The notes: generated from the letters alone by a model not told the origin. DNA of 64,000 bases from Tubulanus polymorphus (GCF_964204645.1 NC_134033.1:10616155-10680154); one strand, 5' to 3'. Counted from the stretch's first letter, positions 12,590-28,600 are shown. A program made the numbers and translations.

Positions 12590-13601
12590 AAATAGCTCGC
12601 GCAGTAATGAAATATGTATTTTTACGGATGAATTTTGTTGTTGTTTTGATTCTGCTCCGGTTTTATATATAGGTCTATCGACTCTCAACCGAAACAAGTC
12701 TCGATGTTTTATTCGAAATTTCGATTTTATTCTATTTGAAGATTATCAAAGTACAAATATAAATTCATAATTAGTTACAATATGTACATAATTCATGACA
12801 ATCATCGGGACCTCGAAAATCATGTAATGATTGTCACCAGCCGAGGCCCTGGAGAGCAGACGTTATATCACAAATACATATGAAAGAAAAACAAAAATTG
12901 AGGATGATAGAACGATACTGTTTGGATAGTTAGAAGGATACAGAATTTGAACTAAGTCGTAGCCTGAATGACAGTCATGTGATTAAATGATAGCAGTTAT
13001 TAGTAAACGGTTATAATTTGAGTAGAATAGAAAAATATATCGTTTTCAATTCATCGAAATATATCATGTTCGAAAAAAAAAATAATCAACCGATCGATTT
13101 TATTGAAGAGAACGGAGACGAACGATGAAAGGTCGTTCCGCGATTGTGAAAATCTGTTTCAACATCGACGACTAAATCGTATAGAAAGAAGCATGTTTAT
13201 CTACGGGAACGTCATCAGCTGAGACGATTCGAGCCCCGGGAAACTTCGCCGTTCGAAGTTGAAATATTTTTATTTTTTAAATACCGCGGCGGTTCCGCGT
13301 CGGGAATTGTGTTTGTACAGGCTGCGAGAGACGCTGCGGGAAGCTGCGGCAATTCACGCGGTGAATTATATCAATTTAACGCAGTCAGAAGCGTACGAGT
13401 CGTTTATTTGTCGTAGATGTTTTAATATTTATACAACCTGTCCTCCTGGTCGTCGCAATATTCAAATCCCGCTCGCCACACGAGAATATTCGCGCGATAC
13501 CCGTGCCGCCGTCTGTTGATAAAATACCGAACTAGAGCGGTGAGGTCGAGAAATTCCAGAAGAGATAATGTTTTTGAGATTTTTCATTAATTTGTTTTGA
13601 T
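12590..13601. other. Unique intergenic DNA
   Basis: No supported gene. 13200-13520 has raised CG content and an open frame of about 86 codons with a CRRC motif, but that frame begins at a TTG and has no recognisable homology. Confidence 0.3.
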
Positions 13602-13720
13602 CGCAATTTCGAAGTTCATTTAGGAATTCCTGTTTAAAATTGCACGGAAAGTTCTGGCTTCTTATGTGTGAATCGTTTTTAAATTTTGAATGAACGAATT
13701 CTGAAAGAGTTGCGAACGTT
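13602..13720 (+). repeat. Dispersed repeat R3, copy 1
   Basis: Shares TTCGAAGTTC, CCTGTTTAA, AAAGTTCTGGCTTCTT and TTTTAAATTTTGAAT.AACGAATTC, in order, with 21412-21535. It looks like the 3' part of a retroposed or transposed element; no coding content. Confidence 0.6.
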
Positions 13721-13924
13721 TTGACAGTCGCGAAATTTCATAATTCAACTTCGGGAGAAGCCGCGCGTAAAATCGACTGTCTTGTTTCGATATTTTCTTC
13801 TACTTAGCTCCGTTTCTCATCCTAGTATTTCTTTTCAAGGCCTCTTGGTTAGGTATAAAATGGACCGAAATTGATGAAATAATCACACTTCCTATTCAAC
13901 AAGCGGTGAACTATTAAATAAGCG

Positions 13925-14165
13925 GGAGGAAGGGGTGGGGCAGGGTGGTTGTTGAATAAAACCGAAATTAAGAAGTTCATATGATTTGGTATTTGTTATA
14001 GCGGGTATATATAGTAAGAGTAGGTAGTGATTTCTACCAATTCAAAAACTGTGAAATAGTAAGTAAAGGGTTAGGGGGTAGGGGTGGTGGTTATTGAATA
14101 AAACTGGAGTAAAAACATAATTTGTTATTGTGGGTATATATAGTAAGGGGTATATAGTAGTTGTT
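13925..14165 (+). repeat. Diverged tandem duplication, two units of about 130 bp
   Basis: Both halves contain a G-rich block (GGGGTGGGGCAGGGTGG / GGGGGTAGGGGTGGTGG), then TTGAATAAAAC, then TTGTTAT.G.GGGTATATATAG. Noncoding. Confidence 0.6.
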
Positions 14166-14844
14166 TAGCGAAGCTAAATATAGCCCGTTAAAGTACAGGT
14201 GGTTTGTTATCCGTGAGCTAATCCTGGATAATCGACTAGCACGGCTAATCCGGGAATACCGATAGGGAGATTAAAGCCATAAATCCTCCTCGGTTCGGCT
14301 CCGTTAGAACGTGAACGTAAGACTCGTTTTAAGCGCGCGAGGAATGTTGTTTATATTGGTAATTACACGGGAGGGATCGTCGCTATTGGAACGATTTCGA
14401 AATATCCGAATAAAAATTCGATTTCGGTTTCGTGGAATTTTATTATAATTTCTCGGAAATAAATTCCGAGTTGATAAAACTATGGACTTTTATAGAGACC
14501 ATGATAAAACTAACCAAAAAATGAATCGACTGGATTTTTTGGAAAGTCTTGTTAATCTATTTTTAGTTCATCGGGAAATAGGGACGACTGTTGACTTCCA
14601 CAGGCAACGCTGACTGCCTGATTTTGATAAAGCGAAAAACCACAATAGGATGAGAAAACTAGGAAAAACAAATCTGAACAAAAAATTAAATTTTGAATAT
14701 TTTGAATATTTGAATATTGAAACGTCGGATTCTCTTCTATTTTTTTTCATCGTGTTGATTTTGCCACTTCATAGGGGTAACCGTGCGTCTTAACTATTTG
14801 ATAGATTAAGTTTAATTATTTTCTGATCAATTATCTTTGTTGTG
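14166..14844. other. Unique intergenic DNA
   Basis: AT-rich, no gene or repeat recognised. Confidence 0.3.
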
Positions 14845-14895
14845 TCCCTATAACAAACCCGCCTATCAGTCACACCTGCCGGGAACGAAACAGAG
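14845..14895 (-). repeat. R2 relic
   Basis: CACACCTGCCGGGAACGAAACAG-type sequence (14870-14893) preceded by ACAAACCCGCC. It matches the end of R2 copies 1 and 2 in reverse. Confidence 0.5.
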
Positions 14896-15032
14896 GGTTA
14901 TACAAAATTGTATATCAAGAAAAAAGTTTCTTTCAAAGTTGAGTCGTATCTATAAAGGTATCCCCGTACACTAAATCGGTATCCGTTAGTGTTTGGCCGT
15001 GGTGCAACGGAATGAAGCCTTCTAACCGTCCG

Positions 15033-15155
15033 CGGCCAGTTGCTCAAACGTTGGTTAAAGATAACCCGCAGATAAACACCATAATAACAATGAACTTGTA
15101 ATATTTTCGCTGTGCCAACTATCCACTGGTTAACGTTTGAGCAACTGCAGCCCTG
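15033..15155 (-). mobile_element. MITE copy 2 (CAGTTGCTCAAACGTTGG family)
   Basis: Begins CCAGTTGCTCAAACGTTGG, continues TTAAAGATAACCCGCAG and TAACAATGAACTT, and ends TTTGAGCAACTGCAGCCCTG. It is the inverse of the 10487-10648 copy, shortened in the middle, with a damaged left terminus. Confidence 0.65.
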
Positions 15156-18828
<3,673 letters not shown>

Positions 18829-19229
18829 CATTGTAATGTGTCGATTTGAAATCGAATTGTCATTCAATATTATGACTTTGTTGATAATCGAATCGTCGAA
18901 TTACTTATTGTTAAATGTGGTCTCGTTTGTGGTTGTGCGAACGCGATAATAAAATGGCGTAGACTATTGTTGAGTATGGATTCGAAGTCTTTAAAAATAT
19001 CAGTTTCTGAATTGACGTCCCCGCGGATATCATTTCCAGGTAACTCTACCTATTATTCACCTCGTTTTTTGATAGTCATGATATTTCTTCCTATTTGCGA
19101 GCAATAGTTTTGATTATACGAATAAAAAAGAAAACAAGATTTATTTGTTATCATCATCGACGGTTGGCAATCAGTCATGATTCGTTCGCTCGATAAAAAT
19201 GTCGAGAAACGGAATTTGTTCTAATTCTG

Positions 19230-19420
19230 TTCGTAAACGCTCTAAAAGCATATTCCAGTAACTTGGAACATAAGATATATCTCTACAGTATTTTTAGTAT
19301 TCCTAAGATGATTGTTAAGGTGTTGTCGAAACGTTGAATAAACTATACTATAAGCTAAGAAATTCGTTTTATTCTTTCTAGTAGAGGATTTCATATTCTA
19401 GCGTAGAGTGACGTCATTTT
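19230..19420 (+). repeat. Penelope-like/hammerhead-like tail, partial copy
   Basis: CTAAGATGATTGTTAAGG, then GTTGTCGAAACGTTGAATAA, ACTATACTA and TTTATTCTTTCTAG. The same order as the fuller copy at 19498-19690, but diverged. Confidence 0.55.
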
Positions 19421-19454
19421 TTCTGCAGATGGGATTTAGAATGAATCCCATCGG

Positions 19455-19690
19455 ATCATAGAAATATTCCGAAGTATTCTGGAGGACAACATAAGTATTC
19501 CCGAAGATGACTATAGCAAAATAAATACATGAAGCGGGTATAGTCGAAACGTCGAATAAACCGCGAGCTCGAGGAATATTTCAGACTCTTTTTATTCTTA
19601 AGTGGGCTGGGTTTTTATATCGCCTATACAACACGGACTCAGAGTGTGTCATCAACAGTTATATATGTATCAGTATTGAATTGAACCTGC
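19455..19690 (+). repeat. Penelope-like/hammerhead-like tail, fuller copy
   Basis: CCCGAAGATGACTATAGC and GTATAGTCGAAACGTCG form a 7-bp stem (GACTATA/TATAGTC) directly before GAAAC. AATAAACCGCGAGCTCGAGG, ATTTCAGACTCTTTTTATTC and ACAACACGGACTCAGAGTG follow. No coding region attached, so this is an isolated 3' end or a non-autonomous derivative. Confidence 0.65.
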
Positions 19691-19699
19691 CGTAAAGTT

Positions 19700-21411
19700 G
19701 TTTTGGTCGGTGACATTTTTGTGACGCAAAAACCGCGAGACGAACACTGATAGATGTTAATGATGATATGCTCGAATTAAAATCATTATTTCTTTGAGTT
19801 CGTTTTTTTGGCGAATTGGTTCGTTCAACCAGCGGTGTCCAGCTTCACTTCAGGACCGATTTGAAATAGACTAAAATAATGAAGAAATAAAAACGATTAT
19901 AAAGTGTATGGTATTTTTGTAAAGAGCATATCTTATATGGAATTATGAAAATAATTATCATTATTATCAAATCATTACTTTTATCATTATTAAAGTGGTA
20001 AATCTTTTCGTGAAACTGGGTCTTTGGATTCCTTTAGCAATATCATCTCTTGAAAAAAAAACTATTTCATATAAACTTTATTAATGATATTAGGATTATA
20101 AAAATGTTAAATCTTTTTTGTGTGAAGGTGGACCTAATTTGCGCATTTTCTCTAGGAAAGCTCGCTGTATGCTCAGTGAGCTGAGTTGCAAAGTGGTGGC
20201 TTGAGTCGATAAATTTTTCTCAAATCTCAAGACTCGACTTAAACCGTTTCATTGACCGTGGAACTAAAGCGGTATTTAAGACTGACCTTCAATCTAATCT
20301 ACGACCGCGCAACTCGGCCGTGCGTCTTGCACTGGCGAATATTGCCTCTAACGCTGTTCAACGGCTAGAATTCGCAAGGAAAAAGAATACGAAACTTCTC
20401 GAAGAGTTCTAACAAATATAATATATATGAGGTCGACCCGACTGTGGGCCTCCTCGGTTTGTGCGGAGTAGTAACGATGATTTGAAAAAAAAAACTAGCG
20501 ATACTTCTGATCGAGAAATTTGCGACAATAGCCACAGGCCGAATGCCTATAGTGAGCGTTGAATGCTTCAATTTAGCAGCATTTGCATAGAATTTCTATA
20601 AGCCTCAGACCGGCTTTGATGCCGTCGACAATAGCTATTGAAAGAGCTCGAGCAAATCCCGTTGAATCCCCTGAAATTCCTTGACTCGACGGTGAAAGAA
20701 AGCCAGAAAGAAGCCCCGAAACTAGCGGTACAAGGGACAATAGCCCGGCGATTGAATCGGCGAAGCCCGACTCAATGGAAGAGTGACGGATACGTTTTGG
20801 AAACACACGCGGCGCTTTCTGTATTCATATCCACGCACACGGTAAAAATGATAATAAACTCTATGCGTTTGATATCATAGAATCATCGCCTGCGTATATG
20901 AATGAATTTCTGTAGAGGTTTTTACTATTGCATAAAAGACGAAAATATCGAGACATTACACACGAATTGTATTAATAATATTCACCGCTGACGCATAAAT
21001 AAAAATGAAATATTTTTTTGAATCGACACATATAAGCGCACTGGCGGGCGGGAACCAGTGTCGACGACAGATTGACATTTTATTAATTATAGAATTTGTA
21101 ATTATTCAATACAAACACATATGATTAACCCATACAAGTCTCACTCGTCAAAAAAATATGTGTCAACGGTTGTGAGTTCGATTTTTTTTTTTCATTATTT
21201 GCGCAATTAAAAATAAAAGATTAATTACGACGAAATTGGATTCTGTTGAAATTAGAGGAAAATTGATTCGATCTGGTGATGTTCGATATGTTTAATTTCC
21301 GTGATTAAAAATTCCATCCAATTATTACGTCTGAAATGTTTAATTTCTGTGATGATTTTTTCGTACTGTTTATTTCGATCGTATTTTCCAACATCATGTA
21401 GTAAGTGTTTA
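19700..21411. other. Unique intergenic DNA, about 1.7 kb
   Basis: 20150-20830 is of higher complexity and GC than its surroundings and contains two ACAATAG Sox-like words. Open frames there (up to about 80 codons) have no recognisable homology. I can name no feature in it. Confidence 0.35.
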
Positions 21412-21535
21412 TGATTATTTCGAAGTTCCTGTTTAAGATTGCGCGCAAAGTTCTGGCTTCTTGTCGGCTAATACCATTGAATCTTTTTAAATTTTGAATA
21501 AACGAATTCCGATCGAGTTTCGATTCGACTTTGTA
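21412..21535 (+). repeat. Dispersed repeat R3, copy 2
   Basis: Ordered match to 13602-13720 (TTCGAAGTTCCTGTTTAAGA, AAAGTTCTGGCTTCTTG, TTTTTAAATTTTGAATAAAC), with a short insertion. Confidence 0.6.
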
Positions 21536-21756
21536 GTTAAAACATTGAAAATTAGAATTAACTAAAATTGACTGAGAGTCATACTGATCTTTACTTTGTA
21601 GTTAAAACATTGAAAATTAACTAACGTTGACTCTGAGAGAATGGATTCAGGGGTTCGGCAACTTTGAGGTGTTCACTTGATTCGAAAATTCATATTTGAA
21701 AAAGCTCTGAATGATCGAGTTAAAGAATTATCTTAGAGTTTCAAACTTAATGCAGA

Positions 21757-21880
21757 CAACTGTGGAACTGTGGCGGAACTGTGGAACTTAAATGCGGAAC
21801 TGCGAAACTGTGGAATTGTAGAAATGTGGAACTGATGTACTTTGGAACTGCAAAACTATAGAAACGTGAAATTGTAGAAA
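21757..21880 (+). repeat. GTGGAACTG minisatellite (family B), degenerate
   Basis: Ten or so imperfect copies of GTGGAACTG or GCGGAACT separated by short spacers. The same word makes up arrays at 47845-47925, 49566-50246, 58385-58790 and 63300-63440. Confidence 0.7.
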
Positions 21881-22370
21881 AATCGCTTGTTGATTGACGT
21901 CTGGCGTCAATTTTGATTAATCAGTTTTTCACCGACAAATAAAAAACCCCCGTTGAAATTGAACACGTTAAATTAATAAACCAATAACAGCTTTTTTCGA
22001 CTAATTGATTATTCGAATCACCACGCGACCTTGAGAACCACATCGCGCAACGCAATCGATATTTTCTCCGCCGATTCTGTACTTTTTTCCTTTTTTCCAT
22101 TTATTTATTGCCACCAATTTTAATTTGATTAATCGTCATCACGGATGGGAACGAGGTCGACGCGGAACAATCGATACAAATTAATGAACAGCGCTCGCGC
22201 GTAGGTATACGTGCCAAATTACCGCCTCTATCACTAATTACAACGTCTACGTCTTCCCTCCGCGCAACACCAAGTAACATAAAGACTAGAGATGTTTTAT
22301 TTACACCGGCGGGAGGATAATGAACCATTAATAAATGACGATAAACGCAGAAGACATAATTAGGTCTATT

Positions 22371-22541
22371 GTCTCCCTCTCTCTCCCTCTCTCTTACTCT
22401 CTCTCCGCATCTCGCCATCTCCATCTCTCCCTCTCCCTCTCTCTCCCCTCTCTCACTCTCTCCAACTATCTCGCTCTCTCTCCATCTCTCTCCCTCTCCC
22501 TCTCTCTCTCCCCTCCCTCTGTCTCTCTCCATCCCTCTCCT
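22371..22541. repeat. Homopyrimidine (CT/CCT) tract, about 170 bp
   Basis: CTCTCTCCCTCTCTC-type sequence with a few A/G interruptions. Open frames across it are low complexity. Confidence 0.95.
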
Positions 22542-22679
22542 CGATAATGTGCGAAGAAGAAGTTACTGCGGCATGTATAAGAAATAAAAACTGATAGAAT
22601 CTACAGATTAACTCAATGAAATGTCTTGTTCATTTTCCAACAGTATCGAGATTTTCGCCTATAAATCCCATTATTACCA

Positions 22680-22800
22680 TGGACTGGTTGCCCGGTTGTA
22701 GCTTAGATTTGAGACCAGTCCAAGGTCGTCTTTAGTTCTGCTCAGTTATACAGTCAATCATACAAATCAAGAACAGTCTTGGAATTCAAGACGGCCGAAT
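22680..22800 (-). repeat. Family A fragment
   Basis: GACTGGTTGCCCGGTTGTAG, CTTAGATTTGAGACCAGTCC and TCTTTAGTTCTGC resemble the inverted-end portion of the element at 46899-47043. Confidence 0.5.
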
Positions 22801-23200
22801 AAGGACTCGATTGTGACAATTCATCAAAATCCAAATCCTCGGACGTTATTTCGATCTCAAGGTGAAACAGGTGGCTTATAGAAGAATAGCTTCGTACACT
22901 CAGACGTGGAAAATAGATGATCGGATTGAACTCACTGATAATAGAAAGGTTTAAAAAGAAATCTGTTTATCAAGCATTGAAAATAAAAAACAAAATGTCT
23001 CAGAATTTCTATGAAGATTATCGTCCGGTTACGTGAATAAGGTTCCCAAAACTGCACAAGTAGCATGTTTGGGACAGAAAAGTTAAAAAGAAAAAGAAGA
23101 AATTTTTGGATAACACCAACACCTTATTGGTATCTAAGTCTTATATTAATTAGATTGATGAGAAGAACGATAACCACACTAAAACGTGGTGAACGGATAA

Positions 23201-23343
23201 TAAGATAAAAACCCACTATTTATAGATTAAAAGAATTTAAAAACAAGAATTTATTTATTCAATCTAAAACATATATAAGACACGACGTTTCGATCTCACC
23301 GTAGAGATCATCGTCAGGTGTGCTAATAGTGGGTTTTTATCTT
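23201..23343 (-). mobile_element. 143-bp element with perfect 20-bp TIRs and an internal hammerhead-like motif
   Basis: TAAGATAAAAACCCACTATT (23201-23220) and its exact complement AATAGTGGGTTTTTATCTTA (23324-23343). On the minus strand the interior reads CTGACGA (23311-23317), a 6-bp stem GATCTC/GAGATC, GAAAC, then GTCGTGTC, and further on ATTGAATAAATAAATTC. This is the arrangement of Penelope-like tails. No protein coded. The boundaries are certain to the base; the classification is tentative. Confidence 0.75.
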
Positions 23344-24732
23344 AAATTGATGAGTAATTTTTTGACTACTCAACGGTTTATGATTGGTAACTTAATTCCT
23401 GGAAGTCGATTTTACGTCATTTTTAAAGAGCACTAATAGAAATTTAAAACGATTGAAATTAAAACGCAATTTCACCTTTTCAAGTCAAAGAATTCAATTC
23501 GCGCATATCGATTATGCGTTGTTATTATTAGAGATGCTTATAGATAGGATGTCTATAGACTACCGGCCAGTATCCGAGGCAACTATAGCGGTGTAATATC
23601 AGTGGATATATAGATGACACCTGTATCGTAGCCGATACCACCTACAGCGCGACCGGGCTTCCATCGCAGAGGGGGGTGTCACATGACGATTCACTCGTCA
23701 CTGTCGCTAGTCGCCTGGAAACTCGCGTTTACCCCTGAGAGCGATCTGACCGCTTAAGAGACAGCGACTTATTGGTGGACATCCGGTATTTGTCGCCGGC
23801 CGGTTTTAAAGTCTGAACGCGACTTTAGCCTTTCCCAGCAGATCAGGGAATCGATTAGTGCACGGTCGAGTAGGACCCGGAGTTAATCGACTTGTCCGAG
23901 CTTGAAGCGACGCCGGATAAACCGGCACGAACCTGTTGGGATCTTGGCACACGTGCGCGTCACAGTCGTCATAAAAGACGTTAAGATATTTAAATATGCG
24001 CGAATTTTATGAATCTTGATCAATCATTGATGATTCGAGGCGGAATCTCTATCGACAAAATTCGTCAAAACATGTTTTTAATTTCGTCAACGAAGAAAAT
24101 ACAATAAAACGTCGTATTTGAAGCCAAGTTTAATTATAGACCAACTATGTAGAAATTTAGAAAAGTTTAGAAACGTAATCCTACTATACACAGAAAAAAT
24201 GAGAAATTGATTCGGTCTCGAAGTTCGTCGAAAAATGTCTTCAATTTTGACAATTAATAAATCACAACAAAAACCAACACATTTGAAGCGTAATTCTATC
24301 AATAACCGATCATTTACAAATTGAAGATTGAAAATGTACTTTTATATAGAAATTAAGGCTCATTGATATTTCGGACTCTCGCTAGACTCAATCGCCGGAT
24401 TTGAGGTGGATTTGATGCGAATCCCGTGGAGACAATTAGTTTCTTAATGAATGAAACATTTTTCGTCAAAATTTCTAGAAATAGTAATTAACGGCGATTT
24501 ATACGAATTGCGAAAAGATCGCTCATTCGGGGCAGCCCGAATACGGAATCAGGTGAATCACGTCATGATAATATTTAGGAGATTACTATCGGTGATTACG
24601 TCATGATGGGAACACCCAGCGGTGATTGTACCGGATGGCAAATAAGCCCCTTATTGTCCGCCATTGATGTTTGATAACTATAATAACTATATATGTATCA
24701 CGGAGAGCATGAAGGATTAGTCGGATTTCTGA
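23344..24732. other. Unique DNA with a GC-rich island at 23540-23970
   Basis: The island is CG-rich, high-complexity and free of recognisable repeats, with no long open frame. It might be an enhancer, a noncoding-RNA exon or a promoter. The flanks are ordinary AT-rich DNA. Confidence 0.35.
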
Positions 24733-25164
24733 CTACGGCTCACTTGCCACAGGAGGTGTGTGGTGCTTGGGACGGATGAGCCACGCGGAAGACGACCCCC
24801 TCCCCTCCACGCACAGCGCCGTGGCTTGGCTGCCGGCAACTACACGGGTGCAGAATTCATAATTTTCTCCACGAAAGGAATAAGCCAATAATCCGCTAGA
24901 GGATTTAGAGACGGATTTGAATGGACTTGAATTTAACAAGTGGTTTTTCAAAAGCTCGTTCAAGAACTTTAGGTGCACTACGTCTTCGTTCTTGTGAAGC
25001 GCTATAGAATATTGTGAGAATTTCATACCATAAAGAAATATAGCATGAACGGTGTTCGTGAAATTCAAAATCGATAGGTCAAGTGGAAATATGAAGCTAA
25101 GATGCATTGTCCAGCAGCATGTTGGCGCCCGAAGAGCAAAACTATATAGGTCTTATGGTTGCTA

Positions 25165-25360
25165 ACGATTGGTCGCCCGTAACTCAAACCTTATCTGGAC
25201 TTGAACCTGCAAGCAGCAGCGTGACAGCCGGGCATACCAACCACTAGACCACCAATATTGATCGAGGCAGTACGTCAATCTGTCCATGAGCCGGTCAGAG
25301 TGTCCGGTCAGATTGGTGACCACATACGTAGCTGTGTCTACCAGTCAGGTGTGATGGCTA
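25165..25360 (-). mobile_element. tRNA-derived SINE, copy 1
   Basis: On the minus strand, an A-box-like TGGTCTAGTGGTTGGTATG (plus 25233-25251) and a B-box GGTTCAAGTCC (plus 25197-25207), about 25 bp apart. Upstream of the A box is an ACCTGACTGG-type head shared with copies 2 and 3. There is no cloverleaf with a proper acceptor stem, so it is a SINE and not a tRNA gene. The 3' extent is unclear. Confidence 0.65.
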
Positions 25361-26185
25361 CATATTCACTAACAATACCCGTTATGAAGGGTATATATAC
25401 ATGTACATTAATAAATCAGTGGCAATGATAGTAATATCAAATCACTGAACGATAACCGACGTTAAACCAAACATTAACCCCCTCACCCGCACACCCCCCA
25501 CACACCTCCCCGCTGCATCCTCGAATATAACCAATAACAATCTATCTAAATCTGTGGTAGACAGTTGAGGTAGTTGAATAACCATAAAAGCGTAAACACG
25601 ATGAATCTCGTTTTCAAATGAGTAAATAAGTTCGTATGTATACGAAAGGTTTTCGGGAACATTTTCCGATCTATCTATACCTCTGACCGAAGCGTACCAA
25701 ACTGCGTTTCAAACATATCACATATCTTATACGTGTATTTATGACAACCGTGATGATAATAATATTTATTTCTATAATTTAACAGCGCCATCTGTCACCC
25801 GGTGACCCCGTAACGACCTTGTTACTCGGCTAACAGTCAAACCTATTTATCCATGCGTAAAACCATATGCTGCAGGTTAATGGCATGAAATAATAAAAAT
25901 ATTGGTATAATTTCCATCGTCGCCTATTATTAAAAATGTAATTGGAAATATGATTCGTTGACAACGCGCACCTGTTCTAGCGCATCTGTTCATTTTGAGT
26001 ATTTGAATTTGAATAAACAAAAGTCGTTAGAACCGTTAATTAATTCCCCATTGTTCGCTATTGCACACATTATCTTTATGTTTACTATAAATAACAGACA
26101 TATGTTTCATTTGCTGTTTGCTGTTGCGCTGTGGTGACTTGAGTCCCGAATGATTTCAAGGCTATAGTTTTATGAGTTCTTTGCC
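25361..26185. other. Unique intergenic DNA
   Basis: AT-rich with a C-rich patch at about 25478-25512. No gene recognised. Confidence 0.3.
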
Positions 26186-26454
26186 TCTCCAATATTCGGT
26201 CTCCCCTCTCTCTTCCTCTCCCCGCTCCCCCTCCGGTCTCCTATCTCCACTCTCCCCCTCTACTCTCCCCTCTTTTTATTCTCCTCTCTCCTCTTCCCTC
26301 TCCCACTCCCCTCTCTCCTCTCACGCTCCCTCCCTCTCCCCTCGCCGCCTCGACTCTCCCCTCCTACCCTCTCACCTCGCACCCTCTCACCTCTCTCCTC
26401 ACCCTCTCACCCTGTCACCTCTCTCCGATCACCCTCTCTCGTCTTTCTCCTCTC

Positions 26455-26496
<42 letters not shown>

Positions 26497-26532
26497 CCCT
26501 CTCACCCCTCCTCCTCTCTCTTTCCCCTCTGA
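26186..26532. repeat. Homopyrimidine (CT/CCT) tract, about 345 bp
   Basis: C/T sequence with few interruptions, including a pure (CT)n core of about 35 bp near 26458-26492. Long S/L/P-rich frames across it are artefacts. Confidence 0.95.
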
Positions 26533-26859
26533 TCTACGATTGTACTTGAGTACCGCGATGACCATCGTTACATCTCAAATTACTAATCCCGCAGTTCATG
26601 CTTCAGATTAATTGTCCATTATCAACGATCTGTTCAAAACTGGCGGTTTAAAGGAAATTCATTTATTGAACTGCTCACACGTGCGCTGATAGCTGCGCGA
26701 GAGGAGGTGGGCCGAGGATTCACCGTCGAGTGAAGTTTAAAGAGAAGTTGCCATTGTATTCGAGATGATCATCGAACACGGAACTCACTTCACAATAGTC
26801 GAACACGCAATCGAACCGCTGTAACATATGTCATCAGTAATTTCACAGTAATTCACCCA

Positions 26860-27085
26860 GTCTCCAAACCCCTCATACTCCCTCCCCCTCACCCCTATCC
26901 CTGACTCCTCCCTCCCCCGAGTCTTTCCCTGACCCCTCTCCAAACCCCTGATACTCCCTTCCACTCACCCTTCTCCCTGACTCCTGACCCCTCCCTCCCC
27001 CTGAGCCTCTCCCTGGCCCCTCTCCAAACCCCTGATCTTCCCTCCCCAAGGCCCCTCTGCCTCCCCTGACCCTTCCCTCCCCGTC
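26860..27085. repeat. C-rich minisatellite, unit about 78-81 bp
   Basis: TCTCCAAACCCCTGATACTCC-type blocks recur at about 26860, 26937 and 27018, with CCCTGACTCCT and CCTCCCTCCCC between them. Three units. Confidence 0.75.
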
Positions 27086-28439
27086 GGTCTCATACACATT
27101 GTCACAATTTTAGTAAAATGAAGAATCCGTCCACATAGACAAGTAACTAATACTATACTTGAAGTAAGAAAACCCACAATATAAGGAATAAAATGAAAGT
27201 TTGTACTTTTTGTAAGTTTGTGCAAATCTATCTAAATCTTATCCGAACGTTTATCTAAAAATTCAAGCAACTTTTACGATACGGCTAAAATGTATATAAA
27301 TCTCGAAAACATCGAGAGAAAAAAGTAAAAAGTAATCAGAAAGTTGTACTTAGAATAGCTGAAATATCTGCATTTTTTAAGATGAAGCAAAACTATAAAT
27401 ATTCATATGTCGTGAGTATAGCATTTTGAATTCAGTTTTCATTTCTTACATCGAAAGATACGGATAAAAATCTGTATGAATATGTCTTACGTATTTCTTG
27501 TACTTCTCGGGGTTTAACGTTACATCGTCGTCGTATAAAACGATTATGAAACTTTATCGAAGTTACAACGTAACGGAGAAGCTTATTACGACGGTTTACG
27601 GGGCGTCCCCTGAGAGTGTTGAGGAGGCGGTTATACGATATCCACATTCGTGCAGCCGAGATCCCGAGAATAAAAGGATTCGAACCCGATCGAGTACGCG
27701 GTTCTGCGCGTTTCCCAGGGGACATTATATACCGTTCCTATACTCGAAACTTGTTTTTTCCGTTTTCGTTTTCCCTATGGACCCGGAATATACGTACAAC
27801 TTAACGAAACTAGTAACATCATTTATTAATAAGCCAAGTTTACGCCGTTCAGACGAAATTCTGTTCAGCGCGCAGAATAGAGCTAAATACCGTACGTATT
27901 CGATACGTGAAAAGTCGGATGTTTAAAACCTAAAACTTAGGTCCCCCGGGGAGGCGCATTCCGCGATACAAAATACATACGATGACGACGGGAATCCGTT
28001 CCTTTAGAATCCCCCGAGTTTGTATCGTGTTTTGATTTTTAAGTTTTTTCATAAAAATAAGTGGATCCCCAGACTTATGTATATATATATTTGCGAGCCG
28101 TGCCTGGTTGAATATTCGTATTTTTTTTATATCGTTTTTGTTTTCGACCGAGTTTCACCAGCGAATATAAACTTCCTCGTATTGGTATTGTTATAACACA
28201 CAATCATCGATTCAAGCTCTTTTTAGAGAAAGAAATTAGATGTTTTTTTACATAACACAATAAAACTGAACTTCGTATGAAGCTATTTGTCGAACACATT
28301 TTTAGCCTAGCCTAAGTCCCACAAGTGATGTTAATATACCTTGGTTTTTTAACTAACGGTTTTGGGGGATCATCAGCTACACACGCCGTCTTTAAAGACC
28401 GGATTTAAAGAATTATTACCAAAACATAAAAGATATATT
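27086..28439. other. Unique intergenic DNA
   Basis: Includes a plus-strand open frame of 126 codons from an ATG at 27546 to 27926 (142 from an upstream TTG), with an overlapping minus-strand frame. Neither has a recognisable domain, and one frame of this size is expected by chance in a window this long. Confidence 0.3.
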
Positions 28440-28600
28440 GCGAAACATTCCTGAAGATGACTATTAGAATATATTCGAAACATATGATATATATTTAAAC
28501 ATTTGGAACATTTGATATATTCGAAACACTATACTAGCTTGAGTAAACATTTCCAGACTCTATTTTCCCTTTTCCTAGTTCGCAGGGATTATCATTGTTA
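28440..28600 (+). repeat. Penelope-like/hammerhead-like tail, copy with core CTGAAGA
   Basis: CATTCCTGAAGATGACTATT and ATTCGAAACATATG, followed by TACTAGCTTGAGTAAACATT and TCCAGACTCTATTTTCCC. It also carries a small internal duplication of ATATTCGAAACA. Confidence 0.5.

Noticed and set aside
13259-13519. 86-codon frame with CRRC and a downstream Cys
   Set aside because: Begins at TTG, has no recognisable family and sits in a CG-rich stretch where stops are rarer.
24733-25107. 124-codon minus-strand open frame next to a SINE
   Set aside because: No recognisable domain; lies just downstream of a tRNA-derived SINE and may be part of its unrelated 3' flank.
27498-27926. 142-codon plus-strand open frame
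   Set aside because: Starts at TTG (126 codons from an ATG), no domain, and about one such frame is expected by chance in a window of this length and base composition.
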